From assembly GCA_000436695.1 (NCBI GenBank), contig HF992585.1, forward strand, positions 1 to 18,352: DNA of 18,352 bases, read 5' to 3'. The stretch's first letter is position 1, and every line of letters begins with the position of its first letter. The DNA comes from Prevotella sp. CAG:1185. GTDB lineage: Bacteria; Bacteroidota; Bacteroidia; Bacteroidales; Bacteroidaceae. Below the pieces are notes generated by a model. The model was not told the DNA's origin and searched no databases. It saw only the letters and a list, made by a program, of their open reading frames with translations. Shown piece by piece: positions 1 to 6,100 of this stretch. Position numbers and translations under genes: made by a program.

Positions 1-1411
1 TGTTGCCGTCCTGCTCAATGTCTGTTATGCCTGTAGGCGTCTCGTCGAGCTTGATAATCCAGCTGCGGTAGCTTCCTCCCATACCTGAAAATCCTGATAT
101 AACACGTCCGTTGCTGTTGCATATTGCTATTCGTGTGTCAACGGTGCCCAGCCATTCGGCAGCTTCGTTCTCGCCTTTAGATTTGAGCCAGTCTGCCAGG
201 CTGATGCATTCAGAGCTGCCTGCTGGATAGACAAACGGACTGTTCTTGTCTGACACGAAGAGATCGCCGTCGTTGGTTACAGTGTAAGCCCAGTTGCCGT
301 CTTCAAAGTCGTGCAGCTCGAATCCGTTGTCAACGGTGAACAGGGCGGCATCGCCCGATTTGTAGTTTTTGTTGCATGTCGTTGAATAATATTTTCCGTT
401 GGCTGAGAGATTTACAGAGTTTTGGGCATAGAAATTAGGCGTAACGTGTTCATAATAGAAAGTCCTGAACACTTTAAGCTGGTCGGAGAAGGCATTGCTG
501 TCTTCAAGATATTTGTCCCACGCCTCTTTGAACAGATTGTTCTCCTCGTCAGAGGCATAATAGCTCTTTTCGGGCTTATATTCAGGTTTCTTGTCTATTT
601 CATGGTTGTTATACTGGCGCAGCGAGTCGGCGTATGCCGTTGAGTCTTCTTTATATGCCGCAATCTCTTCTTCTGTCATAAACTCATAGAGGTCGGGGGC
701 AATGGGCTCTACAGGAAACTCGGGGAACTCGAGTCCGGGCTCGCACAGGCCCTCGTCGTACACCTCGTAGGTCCATGTTCCGTCTTGAGATTTGTGATAT
801 ATGATAGGCAGGCACTCGTTGTCCTGGCGCATCAGCTGTCCGGCTATCACGGTGCCGTCTTCAGATATGCAGTTTGCGAGGATATACATCGGCGTAACCC
901 CTGAGAAGTCTTTTTCGGGGTAGGGCAGCTCTTCATATTCGCCATAGGTGCCGTCGTCATTGAGGGTCCATAACACAGGCTTGTATTTAAGTTTTCCGTA
1001 AGGTATTCCTTTCAAACCAACTATTCCTACTATATATTTGCGTGAAGGCGTTATGCCGTTTGCCATAGAATATTGCAGGTCGCCTTCCTTCAGTCCCAGC
1101 GGTATCCATTTCTTGTTTTCTATGTCTAATATTGATGGCATTCCGTCTACTGCTCCTACCAGGAAGCCATCGTTTGTGACTATATTGCCCATTCCAATTT
1201 GGTAGTTGGTTTTCATACCATCATAATATTCGTCAAATTCATCTGTTTCAGTATTGTATATTCCTACATAAGCTTGGTCGTTTGTAATCATATACTTACC
1301 GTTTTCGCTTATTGTATGAAATCTCTTTTGTACAGGAATTTCCTTCATTGTCTGGGCAGACATGAAACTCGCACTCAGCAGTGTCACTACAAGTAATAGT
1401 AATTTTTTCAT
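1..1411 (-). CDS. Secreted beta-propeller-like repeat protein, 3' end missing
   Basis: The frame is open for 470 codons from an ATG at 1411 down to position 2 and leaves the window, so the C-terminus is missing. The protein starts with a signal peptide (MKKLLLLVV, cleavage probably after SFMSA at residue 19). The rest contains spaced motifs of the type S-x-N/D-G-K/T-x-Y/V (SENGKYMIT, ISEDGTVIAG, LSANGKYYS, NSNGRVISG), each followed by short hydrophobic strands, as in HAF or WD-like propeller repeats. Near the window edge comes TPTGITDIEQ. In Prevotella this kind of linker often precedes a C-terminal sorting or anchoring region, so export to the surface is an inference. I do not recognise a catalytic motif and give no function. 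A consensus promoter lies about 140 bp upstream. Confidence 0.8.
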   Translation of the reverse strand, partial: MKKLLLLVVTLLSASFMSAQTMKEIPVQKRFHTISENGKYMITNDQAYVGIYNTETDEFDEYYDGMKTNYQIGMGNIVTNDGFLVGAVDGMPSILDIENKKWIPLGLKEGDLQYSMANGITPSRKYIVGIVGLKGIPYGKLKYKPVLWTLNDDGTYGEYEELPYPEKDFSGVTPMYILANCISEDGTVIAGQLMRQDNECLPIIYHKSQDGTWTYEVYDEGLCEPGLEFPEFPVEPIAPDLYEFMTEEEIAAYKEDSTAYADSLRQYNNHEIDKKPEYKPEKSYYASDEENNLFKEAWDKYLEDSNAFSDQLKVFRTFYYEHVTPNFYAQNSVNLSANGKYYSTTCNKNYKSGDAALFTVDNGFELHDFEDGNWAYTVTNDGDLFVSDKNSPFVYPAGSSECISLADWLKSKGENEAAEWLGTVDTRIAICNSNGRVISGFSGMGGSYRSWIIKLDETPTGITDIEQDGN

Positions 1412-1549
1412 AATCGTTGTTTTTTAAGGTTCATGTTGAGTTAGTTTAATAATGCTTATCCCATATCCGGATTATGGTAAGTTTTGTAAAGGCACGCTTT
1501 ATTGTGTTTTCACTTCGGTTTTGTTAAGAAACAGATGTGGTTCACATCG

Positions 1550-1581
1550 CAAATTTATCTTAATCATGCATCGCCGCCAAA
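1550..1581 (-). promoter_or_regulatory. Bacteroidota-type promoter of the secreted repeat protein
   Basis: Read on the minus strand, TTTG (1581-1578) is followed after exactly 20 bp by TAAATTTG (1557-1550). This matches the Bacteroidota sigma-ABfr consensus TTTG-N19-21-TAnnTTTG. It predicts a leader of about 135 nt before the ATG at 1411. The spacer contains AATCATGCAT (plus strand 1562-1571), which recurs in a 12-bp palindrome at 1669-1680. Confidence 0.65.
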
Positions 1582-1806
1582 CTTTTTTACCCGGACAAAT
1601 CCCTGACAACCCCTTATTTTCCTTGATTTATGCCTGTTTTTATGTCTAAAATCATGTTTTTAGCCTGAATCATGCATGATGTGGGTGATAAAATTCATAT
1701 TGTCGCGCTGATGTTTTAATTGGCAGCGCCAGCTGTTACGCGTTCGCTTTTTGCCGGTTGCTGCCGGCATGGAAAAGCCGCGGGACGGATTAAGGGCAAA
1801 AATCTG

Positions 1807-1879
1807 TAAGCAAAACGCTCTGCTTTGCTTAACGTGCAGTCTCGGTATGCCGTCGTGCGACATAAACCGTAAGCAAAAC
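1807..1879. repeat. TAAGCAAAAC repeats, one pair inverted
   Basis: TAAGCAAA (1807-1814) and TTTGCTTA (1824-1831) form a perfect 8-bp inverted repeat around a 9-nt loop. TAAGCAAAAC recurs directly at 1870-1879. There is no T-run, so it is not a typical terminator. The function is unknown. Confidence 0.45.
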
Positions 1880-1923
1880 CGTGTCTGCTGCTTTCAGACT
1901 GTTAACCTATCGTTTTTGAGTCG

Positions 1924-1966
1924 TAAACGGCCCACTTTTGCATCGAAAGTGGCCCGTTTTTTATCG
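1924..1966 (+). repeat. Two-unit copy of the 21-22-bp hairpin repeat
   Basis: Two cores, AAACGGCCCACTTTT and AAAGTGGCCCGTTTT, are joined by the linker GCATC(G). They pair into a roughly 14-bp stem with a single mismatch and a loop of about 7 nt, followed by a T-run at 1957-1962. The shape would work as a terminator, but no gene lies directly upstream on the plus strand. It matches the arrays at 5611-5698 and 16638-16733 in core pattern and linker. Confidence 0.7.
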
Positions 1967-2009
1967 GCAAACAGCAGGTTAATAGTTTGGATTAAAAGGA
2001 ATGTTTTTC

Positions 2010-2070
2010 GGATCACAGATCCTAATATTCTATGCTGTCGGATAACATATCCGACAGAACAATAGTTTTG
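2010..2070 (+). promoter_or_regulatory. Twin inverted-repeat operator and -7 element before the pectate lyase
   Basis: Two related inverted repeats share TCGGAT-x-ACA-x-ATCC (2008-2022 and 2038-2052). Their centres, 2016 and 2046, are exactly 30 bp apart. The second is extended to perfect 9-bp arms, CTGTCGGAT (2035-2043) and ATCCGACAG (2049-2057). Six bases later comes TAGTTTTG (2063-2070), which fits the Bacteroidota -7 motif TAnnTTTG. No TTTG is present at the -33 position; the second palindrome occupies that space. This suggests a promoter that depends on a bound regulator, for example a polysaccharide-utilisation activator. That role is inferred. Confidence 0.55.
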
Positions 2071-2093
2071 TTGTTTCCAGTCAATTTGTTGGC

Positions 2094-2163
2094 TTTAACT
2101 TCTTTAATTTCTCGATATATGTCATCTTGTTTTTACTCTTTTTGATTTAACTTCTTTAACTTT
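2094..2163 (-). repeat. TTTAACTTC nonamer pairs in the pectate lyase leader
   Basis: Two head-to-tail nonamer pairs are present: TTTAACTTC/TTTAATTTC (2094-2111) and TTTAACTTC/TTTAACTTT (2146-2163). The second is preceded by TTTGA, as in the units at 4321 and 4387. They belong to the same degenerate family as the arrays after the pectate lyase and apt genes, and here they lie in the predicted 5' leader. Confidence 0.5.
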
Positions 2164-2261
2164 AAAAAATAAAGTATGTTAATTGTATGTTACTTTTACA
2201 CTTATTCTCCGTCTAATATCGGAAATACTTGAAAATTTAATTAGGTTTAAACACGTTATAT

Positions 2262-4010
2262 ATGAAAAAATCATTGGCAATTATGGCCGCTGTGACAGGA
2301 CTGTGCGCACAGCAGTCTATGGCTCAGTATCCTCAGATTACGCCCGAAGCAAAGGCTAAGTTTGAGGCACAGCGTGCCGAGTGGGAGGCTCATTCAGACT
2401 CTGCTTGGCAGGTAGCGTTCCCCATCGTAAAGAAAGAGGCCATGGAAGGTCGCCCTTATGTGCCATGGGCATGGCGTCCTTACGACCTGAAGCAGGCCAA
2501 GATACCTGCATTCCCCGGTGCTGAGGGCGGCGGTATGTACACTGCCGGCGGACGCGGCGGCAAGGTGCTCGTCGTAACCAACCTCAACGACGACGGTCCC
2601 GGCTCATTCCGCTGGGCTTGCGAGCAGGGCGGTGCGCGCATCATCGTGTTCAACGTGTGCGGTATCATCAATCTGAAGACTCCTATCATTCTGCGCGCTC
2701 CTTACGTTACCATAGCAGGACAGACAGCTCCCGGCGACGGCGTGTGCATTGCAGGCGAGTCGTTCCAGGTGAACACTCACGACGTTATCGTGCGCCACAT
2801 GCGCTTCCGCCGCGGCAACACACACGTGTGGAACCGTGAAGACTCTTTCGGCGGCAACCCCGTAGGAAACATCATGATAGACCACTGCTCTTGCGAGTGG
2901 GGACTTGACGAGAACATCTCTTTCTACCGCCACATGTTCGACATGGGAGACGGCAAGCCTTCGCGCAAGGAACCTACAGTGAACGTTACAATACAGAACA
3001 CTATCTCGGCTAAGGCGCTCGACACATACAACCACGCCTTCGGCTCTACCATCGGCGGCGAGAACACCACATTCATGCGTAACCTCTGGGCCGACAACAC
3101 GGGCCGTAACCCGTCAATAGGATGGGGCGGTGTGTTCAACTTCGTGAACAACATCGTCTACAACTGGGTACACCGTACTGCCGACGGTGGCGAGTTCTCT
3201 ACGATGAGCAACTTTATCAACAACTATTACAAGCCCGGACCTCTCACTCCGAAGGATACTCCTATAGGCTACCGTATCGTGAAGACCGAGAGCCGCAGCA
3301 AGAACCTCTTCCCGTATCAGCAGTTTGGCCGCGTGTATGCCATCGGCAACATCATGGAAGGTAACGAGGCTGTTACAAAAGACAACTGGGACGGCGGTAT
3401 ACAGATTGCCGACAAAGATCTGAAGGGCGAGGGCGGCGTGCCTGAGGACGTATTGGCCCTGATGAAGTCTAACGAGCCGTTCCCTATGGCTCACATGACC
3501 ATCATTCCGTCTGAAAAGACATTCGACTACGTGCTCGAGAACGTAGGTGCAACGCTGCCTATACGCGACATCGTTGACCAGCGCATCATCGAAGAGGTTC
3601 GCACGGGCAAGGCTTACTATGTGAAGAAACTGCCGAAGGAGAATCCTTATGGCGACATGTGGGGACTAAGCGACAAGTCGAAGAACGAGGACGGCTTCTT
3701 CAAGTATCGCCGTCTGGACAAAGACTCTTACAAGTACGGCATCATTACAGACCCGGCTCAGATGGGCGGATATCCCGAATATAAGGGTGAGCCACGCGTT
3801 GACACCGACGGCGACGGTATGCCCGACGAGTGGGAGATTGCCAACGGTCTTAACCCCAACGACCCGAGCGACGCCAACGGCGACTGCACAGGCGACGGAT
3901 ATACCAACATCGAGAAGTATATCAACGGCATCAGCACCAAGGTTAAAGTTGACTGGACTGACCTGAAGAACAACCACGACACTCTGGCCGGAAAGACGAA
4001 GCTGTATTGA
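2262..4010 (+). CDS. Secreted pectate lyase (PL1-like)
   Basis: A 582-residue protein with a signal peptide, probably cut after the AMA ending at residue 21. It has no lipobox, so a soluble exported enzyme is likely. After an N-terminal spacer of about 60 residues, the parallel beta-helix lyase domain starts near residue 82 with IPAFPGAEGGG. It continues with GGRGGKVLVVTNL, GSFRWAC, YVTIAGQTAPGDGVCI (148-163), VRHMRFRRG and IDHCSCEWGLDE (206-217), the typical pattern of polysaccharide lyase family 1 relatives. Such enzymes cleave polygalacturonate by calcium-dependent beta-elimination. The C-terminal part (from about 514) has DTDGDGMPDEW and DANGDCTGDGYTN, thrombospondin-3 or EF-type calcium repeats. 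The gene is visibly GC-richer than its flanks and stands alone. Family identity is strong; the exact pectin substrate and subfamily are not resolved. Confidence 0.93.
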   Translation: MKKSLAIMAAVTGLCAQQSMAQYPQITPEAKAKFEAQRAEWEAHSDSAWQVAFPIVKKEAMEGRPYVPWAWRPYDLKQAKIPAFPGAEGGGMYTAGGRGGKVLVVTNLNDDGPGSFRWACEQGGARIIVFNVCGIINLKTPIILRAPYVTIAGQTAPGDGVCIAGESFQVNTHDVIVRHMRFRRGNTHVWNREDSFGGNPVGNIMIDHCSCEWGLDENISFYRHMFDMGDGKPSRKEPTVNVTIQNTISAKALDTYNHAFGSTIGGENTTFMRNLWADNTGRNPSIGWGGVFNFVNNIVYNWVHRTADGGEFSTMSNFINNYYKPGPLTPKDTPIGYRIVKTESRSKNLFPYQQFGRVYAIGNIMEGNEAVTKDNWDGGIQIADKDLKGEGGVPEDVLALMKSNEPFPMAHMTIIPSEKTFDYVLENVGATLPIRDIVDQRIIEEVRTGKAYYVKKLPKENPYGDMWGLSDKSKNEDGFFKYRRLDKDSYKYGIITDPAQMGGYPEYKGEPRVDTDGDGMPDEWEIANGLNPNDPSDANGDCTGDGYTNIEKYINGISTKVKVDWTDLKNNHDTLAGKTKLY

Positions 4011-4420
4011 TAAAAAGTAGTTAAAGAAGTTAGAGGAGTTAAAGTAGTTAAAGTCAAATGTCTTGCGGATTTTTATGTTCCGTCAAGCTGTTTATAAAGA
4101 CTTTTTCTACGTTAACTCCTCTAATTTTTTTGTTTGTGATAGCTCATTTTGAGTTTATCATCAGTTGCTCAGCAAATATGCTTTTATATAAAATATTTTT
4201 ATCACAGCAACATAAAATATTTTGAATTTATTCTACTTTTTCTCCTTTAAAATATTTGTCTTTAACTCATTTAACGGCTAATAGCCATGGCTTCTTGCCT
4301 ACGAAAATACCTTCAAAGCATTTGACTTTAACTCCTTTAACTACTAAGAGCCATTGTGTCTTGCCCACGAAAATATCTTCAAAGCATTTGATTTTAACTC
4401 CTTTAACTACTCTAACTCCT
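4011..4420. other. Repeat-filled gap between two convergent genes
   Basis: This 410-bp gap contains no credible gene. It holds a plus-oriented nonamer element right after the pectate lyase (4018-4054), an AT-rich middle with two copies of ATAAAATATTTT, and three 66-bp units in the opposite orientation that run into the 3' end of the PRiA4-PAS gene. No standard hairpin with a T-run was found for either gene. Confidence 0.65.
4018..4080 (+). repeat. GGAGTTAAA-type nonamer element, plus orientation
   Basis: Nonamers GTAGTTAAA, GAAGTTAGA, GGAGTTAAA and GTAGTTAAA follow one another and lead into GTCAAATGTCTTG. The reverse complement of 4386-4430 gives the same sequence with about five changes over 44 bp, so the two copies form an inverted pair. 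The array starts about 8 bp after the pectate lyase stop codon. Confidence 0.7.
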
Positions 4421-4430
4421 TTAACTCCTA
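4240..4430 (-). repeat. Three tandem 66-bp units carrying TTTAACTCC nonamers
   Basis: TTTGnnTTTAACTC begins at 4255, 4321 and 4387, exactly 66 bp apart each time. The second and third units (4284-4349 and 4350-4415) agree at about 57 of 66 positions and share CTTGCC-ACGAAAATA-CTTCAAAGCATTTGA followed by two nonamers. The first unit is more diverged. The last nonamers run into the stop codon of the minus-strand PRiA4-PAS gene. Confidence 0.75.
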
Positions 4431-5404
4431 ATATAATGCGGCATCTCCCCCGGTATTTCCATTGATATTTCCACCAGTCCTGCCACTTTTCCGTCGCATT
4501 TCCATGTAGTCTGATATATCATTTTCTTCACGCCGTTCTTCTCTATCGTGTACGAGTTAGTGCCGTCTGTGTCCATCAGTTGGCGTATCTTGGCCTGCGA
4601 CTCAGGACTGTGGCATTTAAAGAGATTCTGACCTATCAGATTGCCGTGCTTGGCGAATGTGGCGCGCGACTTCTCGTTCATGTACAATATCTTGCCCTCG
4701 GTGTCGCACACCGTCACGGCACAGTGCATCTGCTCCGCCCATTCGTCGTCATAAAAAGGCTCAAACATGTTGCTGTCGTCAACGTCAAAGTCTTGGTCAA
4801 TATACATCTTGATGTCCTTCAGCTCCATATTAATCTCGTCAATGTCCACTTTGCTAAGGTCAATATCCTCGTCGTCATCCAGTCCCATTTCAAGTCTTAT
4901 TTGTTCGGCTTCCTTGCTGTCAGGGGCTTCGTTAAGTATGTTTTTCATCATCTCATAGCCCATAGGTCCGCCGCAGTCTTCCGGCGGTGTGCAGCCTTTG
5001 GCGGCGGTGCATACAGGGTAGGGGTAAATTATCGTGAGGATGTCCTCAAGAACAATGTCGTGGACCCAGTCGTCGCCGAAATCGTAGACATATTTCAGGT
5101 TGCTGAAGCCTTTGCCGAACACGTCGCTCAGCTTAGTCTCACATTCGTCGAGGGTCTGTTTGTTGAAATATCTGTCGTCGTGTGGAAAGAAGTTGTTTTC
5201 TTCGCCGGCCACCTTGGAGACTATCTCAAAGTCGCTTCCGTAAGGCTCTTTTCCGAACTTGTGCAGGTGTTCGTTCTGCCATCCGAAACTTATCTGTATG
5301 ATGTGGTGAAACTCTTCAAAAGTGTAGTTCTCAGGTATTATCAGTCGTCGCCATACAGGCGGTTTTTTGACGTTCAGCAGTTTTATTTTAAATTGATATG
5401 CCAT
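4421..5404 (-). CDS. PRiA4 ORF3-like domain fused to a PAS domain
   Basis: A 327-residue cytoplasmic protein without signal peptide or membrane segment. Residues 1-155 match the plasmid pRiA4b ORF3-like family: KIKLLNVKKPPVWRRLIIP, then YVYDFGDDWVHDIVLE (105-120), then the Cys-rich GCTPPEDCGGPMGY (137-150). A very acidic linker follows (about 175-225, DDDEDIDLSKVDIDE). Residues 226-318 read as a PAS fold: MHCAVTVCDTEGKILYMNEKS, LIGQNLFKCH, then NGVKKMIYQTTW and VAGLVEISMEI. PAS domains bind small ligands or sense signals. The function of the PRiA4 domain is unknown, although it occurs near mobile elements. A joint sensory role is only a guess. The terminal Ser codon and the TAA stop lie in a repeat. 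The start is the ATG about 35 bp downstream of a TATATTTG -7 element. Confidence 0.85.
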   Translation of the reverse strand: MAYQFKIKLLNVKKPPVWRRLIIPENYTFEEFHHIIQISFGWQNEHLHKFGKEPYGSDFEIVSKVAGEENNFFPHDDRYFNKQTLDECETKLSDVFGKGFSNLKYVYDFGDDWVHDIVLEDILTIIYPYPVCTAAKGCTPPEDCGGPMGYEMMKNILNEAPDSKEAEQIRLEMGLDDDEDIDLSKVDIDEINMELKDIKMYIDQDFDVDDSNMFEPFYDDEWAEQMHCAVTVCDTEGKILYMNEKSRATFAKHGNLIGQNLFKCHSPESQAKIRQLMDTDGTNSYTIEKNGVKKMIYQTTWKCDGKVAGLVEISMEIPGEMPHYIRS

Positions 5405-5441
5405 AGAATTAGATATATTATGTTTTAATTATTTCGTATGG

Positions 5442-5449
5442 CAAATATA
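5442..5449 (-). promoter_or_regulatory. -7 element TATATTTG of the PRiA4-PAS gene
   Basis: On the minus strand TATATTTG fits TAnnTTTG and would place the transcript start about 30 nt before the ATG at 5404. No TTTG is seen at the -33 position. The same octamer occurs before the unknown secreted gene at 13563-13556. Confidence 0.45.
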
Positions 5450-5610
5450 ATGCTTTTTGGTGATATTATAGCTGTTGAAACGTTTAAAATTATCTACTTT
5501 TTTTGCTTTATTATTCTCTTGCCATCCCTACTGATGTCATTTTTCTGTTCCGCCGTAAAATTATCTTTACATTTCAGTGTCTGTCTAACGCTTTGATTTT
5601 CAGTGTCTTG

Positions 5611-5698
5611 TAAAATGCCGTCTTTTAGCCTGCAAAAGACGGCATTTTGCACGCTGAAAGACGGCATATCGCAAGGCAAAAGGCGGCATATTAGAAAA
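5611..5698 (+). repeat. Four-unit 22-bp hairpin array
   Basis: Four units of exactly 22 bp start at 5611, 5633, 5655 and 5677. Cores: AAAATGCCGTCTTTT, AAAAGACGGCATTTT, GAAAGACGGCATATC, AAAAGGCGGCATATT. Linkers: AGCCTG, GCACGC, GCAAGG, AGAAAA. The second core is the exact reverse complement of the first, giving a perfect 15-bp stem (5612-5626 with 5634-5648) and a 7-nt loop. Linker order matches the array at 16638. Confidence 0.85.
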
Positions 5699-5750
5699 CG
5701 GGTTGTGTGGGGTGGGGGGAAAATAGTTCTCGTTTTGGGCTTGTAAATAT

Positions 5751-5795
5751 AAAAACAGGAACTGCACACATCAACAGTGCAGTCCCTGTTTTTTT
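5751..5795. terminator. Strong bidirectional terminator-like hairpin
   Basis: AAAACAGG and CCTGTTTT pair outside, ACTGCAC (5761-5767) and GTGCAGT (5777-5783) pair inside, with a short loop and a T-run at 5789-5795. A-rich sequence on the other side makes it usable from both strands. No protein gene ends here on either strand, so its transcript is unknown. Confidence 0.7.
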
Positions 5796-5996
5796 CTTTT
5801 ATCGTGCAAATAATGCGACGAAGTTATTATCGGTACTCCATGCCATGTATGATATGGTGATATTTTCTGATATTGCGTATTTATTTCAGATAATTGTTTA
5901 TTCTTGTGTCGATGTTGCAGTAAACATTTTATGTCGAGGCTTTGAGATAATGCTTCGCTTTGATGTTAAGGTTATAGATATGTCCTTTTTGTACGA

Positions 5997-6028
5997 AAAT
6001 GCAGCAGTCGGTTAAAACTGCTGCATTT
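5997..6028 (-). terminator. Perfect 12-bp hairpin downstream of polA
   Basis: AAATGCAGCAGT (5997-6008) and ACTGCTGCATTT (6017-6028) form a perfect 12-bp stem with an 8-nt loop, about 75 bp past the polA stop. On the minus strand it is followed by a short TTTT only. It is a probable polA terminator or transcript-end stabiliser. Confidence 0.6.
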
Positions 6029-6077
6029 ATATCTTTTATGCTGAATCTTTATCAAGAAAAGCACTATTTCTTACTTT

Positions 6078-6098
6078 TTAATTCTTAATTCTTAATTT
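6078..6098. repeat. TTAATTC heptamer repeat at the polA stop
   Basis: TTAATTC, TTAATTC and TTAATTT follow each other, ending 2 bp from the polA stop codon (6101-6103). It is one of six short tandem arrays at gene ends in this window. Confidence 0.6.
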
Positions 6099-6100
6099 CC

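Larger units (their letters stand above)
1412..2261. other. 850-bp divergent intergenic region, no gene seen
   Basis: The region separates two divergently transcribed secreted-protein genes. It holds the minus-strand promoter (1550-1581), the palindrome ATCATGCATGAT (1669-1680), an inverted TAAGCAAA pair (1807-1831) with a further direct copy (1870-1879), a 21-22-bp repeat hairpin (1924-1966), a pair of operator-like inverted repeats with a -7 element (2010-2070), and TTTAACTTC-type nonamers in the pectate lyase leader (2094-2163). The open frames here show no recognisable protein and run through these hairpins, so I call none. Confidence 0.7.
5405..6100. other. Geneless 696-bp region with array and two strong hairpins
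   Basis: From left to right it holds the -7 element of the PRiA4-PAS gene (5442-5449), a four-unit 22-bp hairpin array (5611-5698), a terminator-like hairpin (5751-5795), about 200 bp of plain AT-rich DNA, a second perfect hairpin (5997-6028) and a heptamer repeat at the polA stop (6078-6098). The longest frames run through the hairpins and look like noise, so no protein gene is called. Confidence 0.65.

Noticed and set aside
160..189. C160/C177/C185/C189 of UvrC (residue numbers) as a novel feature
   Set aside because: An iron-sulphur cluster at these positions has been described for E. coli UvrC, so I kept it as annotation only.
1751..2065. 104-codon plus-strand frame
   Set aside because: It crosses the hairpin repeat and the twin operator palindromes and shows no recognisable domain.
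2815..2832. CACGTG-containing sequences as further parS sites (also near 11433 and 14650)
   Set aside because: The outer arms of the parS consensus are absent.
4580..5428. 282-codon plus-strand frame
   Set aside because: It is the antisense shadow of the PRiA4-PAS gene; the minus-strand protein has clear family motifs.
5611..5698. CRISPR array
   Set aside because: The conserved 15-bp core varies, spacers are only 6-7 nt and semi-conserved, and no cas gene is present.
5494..5769. 91-codon minus-strand frame
   Set aside because: It is made mostly from the 22-bp repeat array and hairpin DNA.
5707..6015. 102-codon plus-strand frame
   Set aside because: It runs straight through one terminator-like hairpin and into another and has no protein-like pattern.
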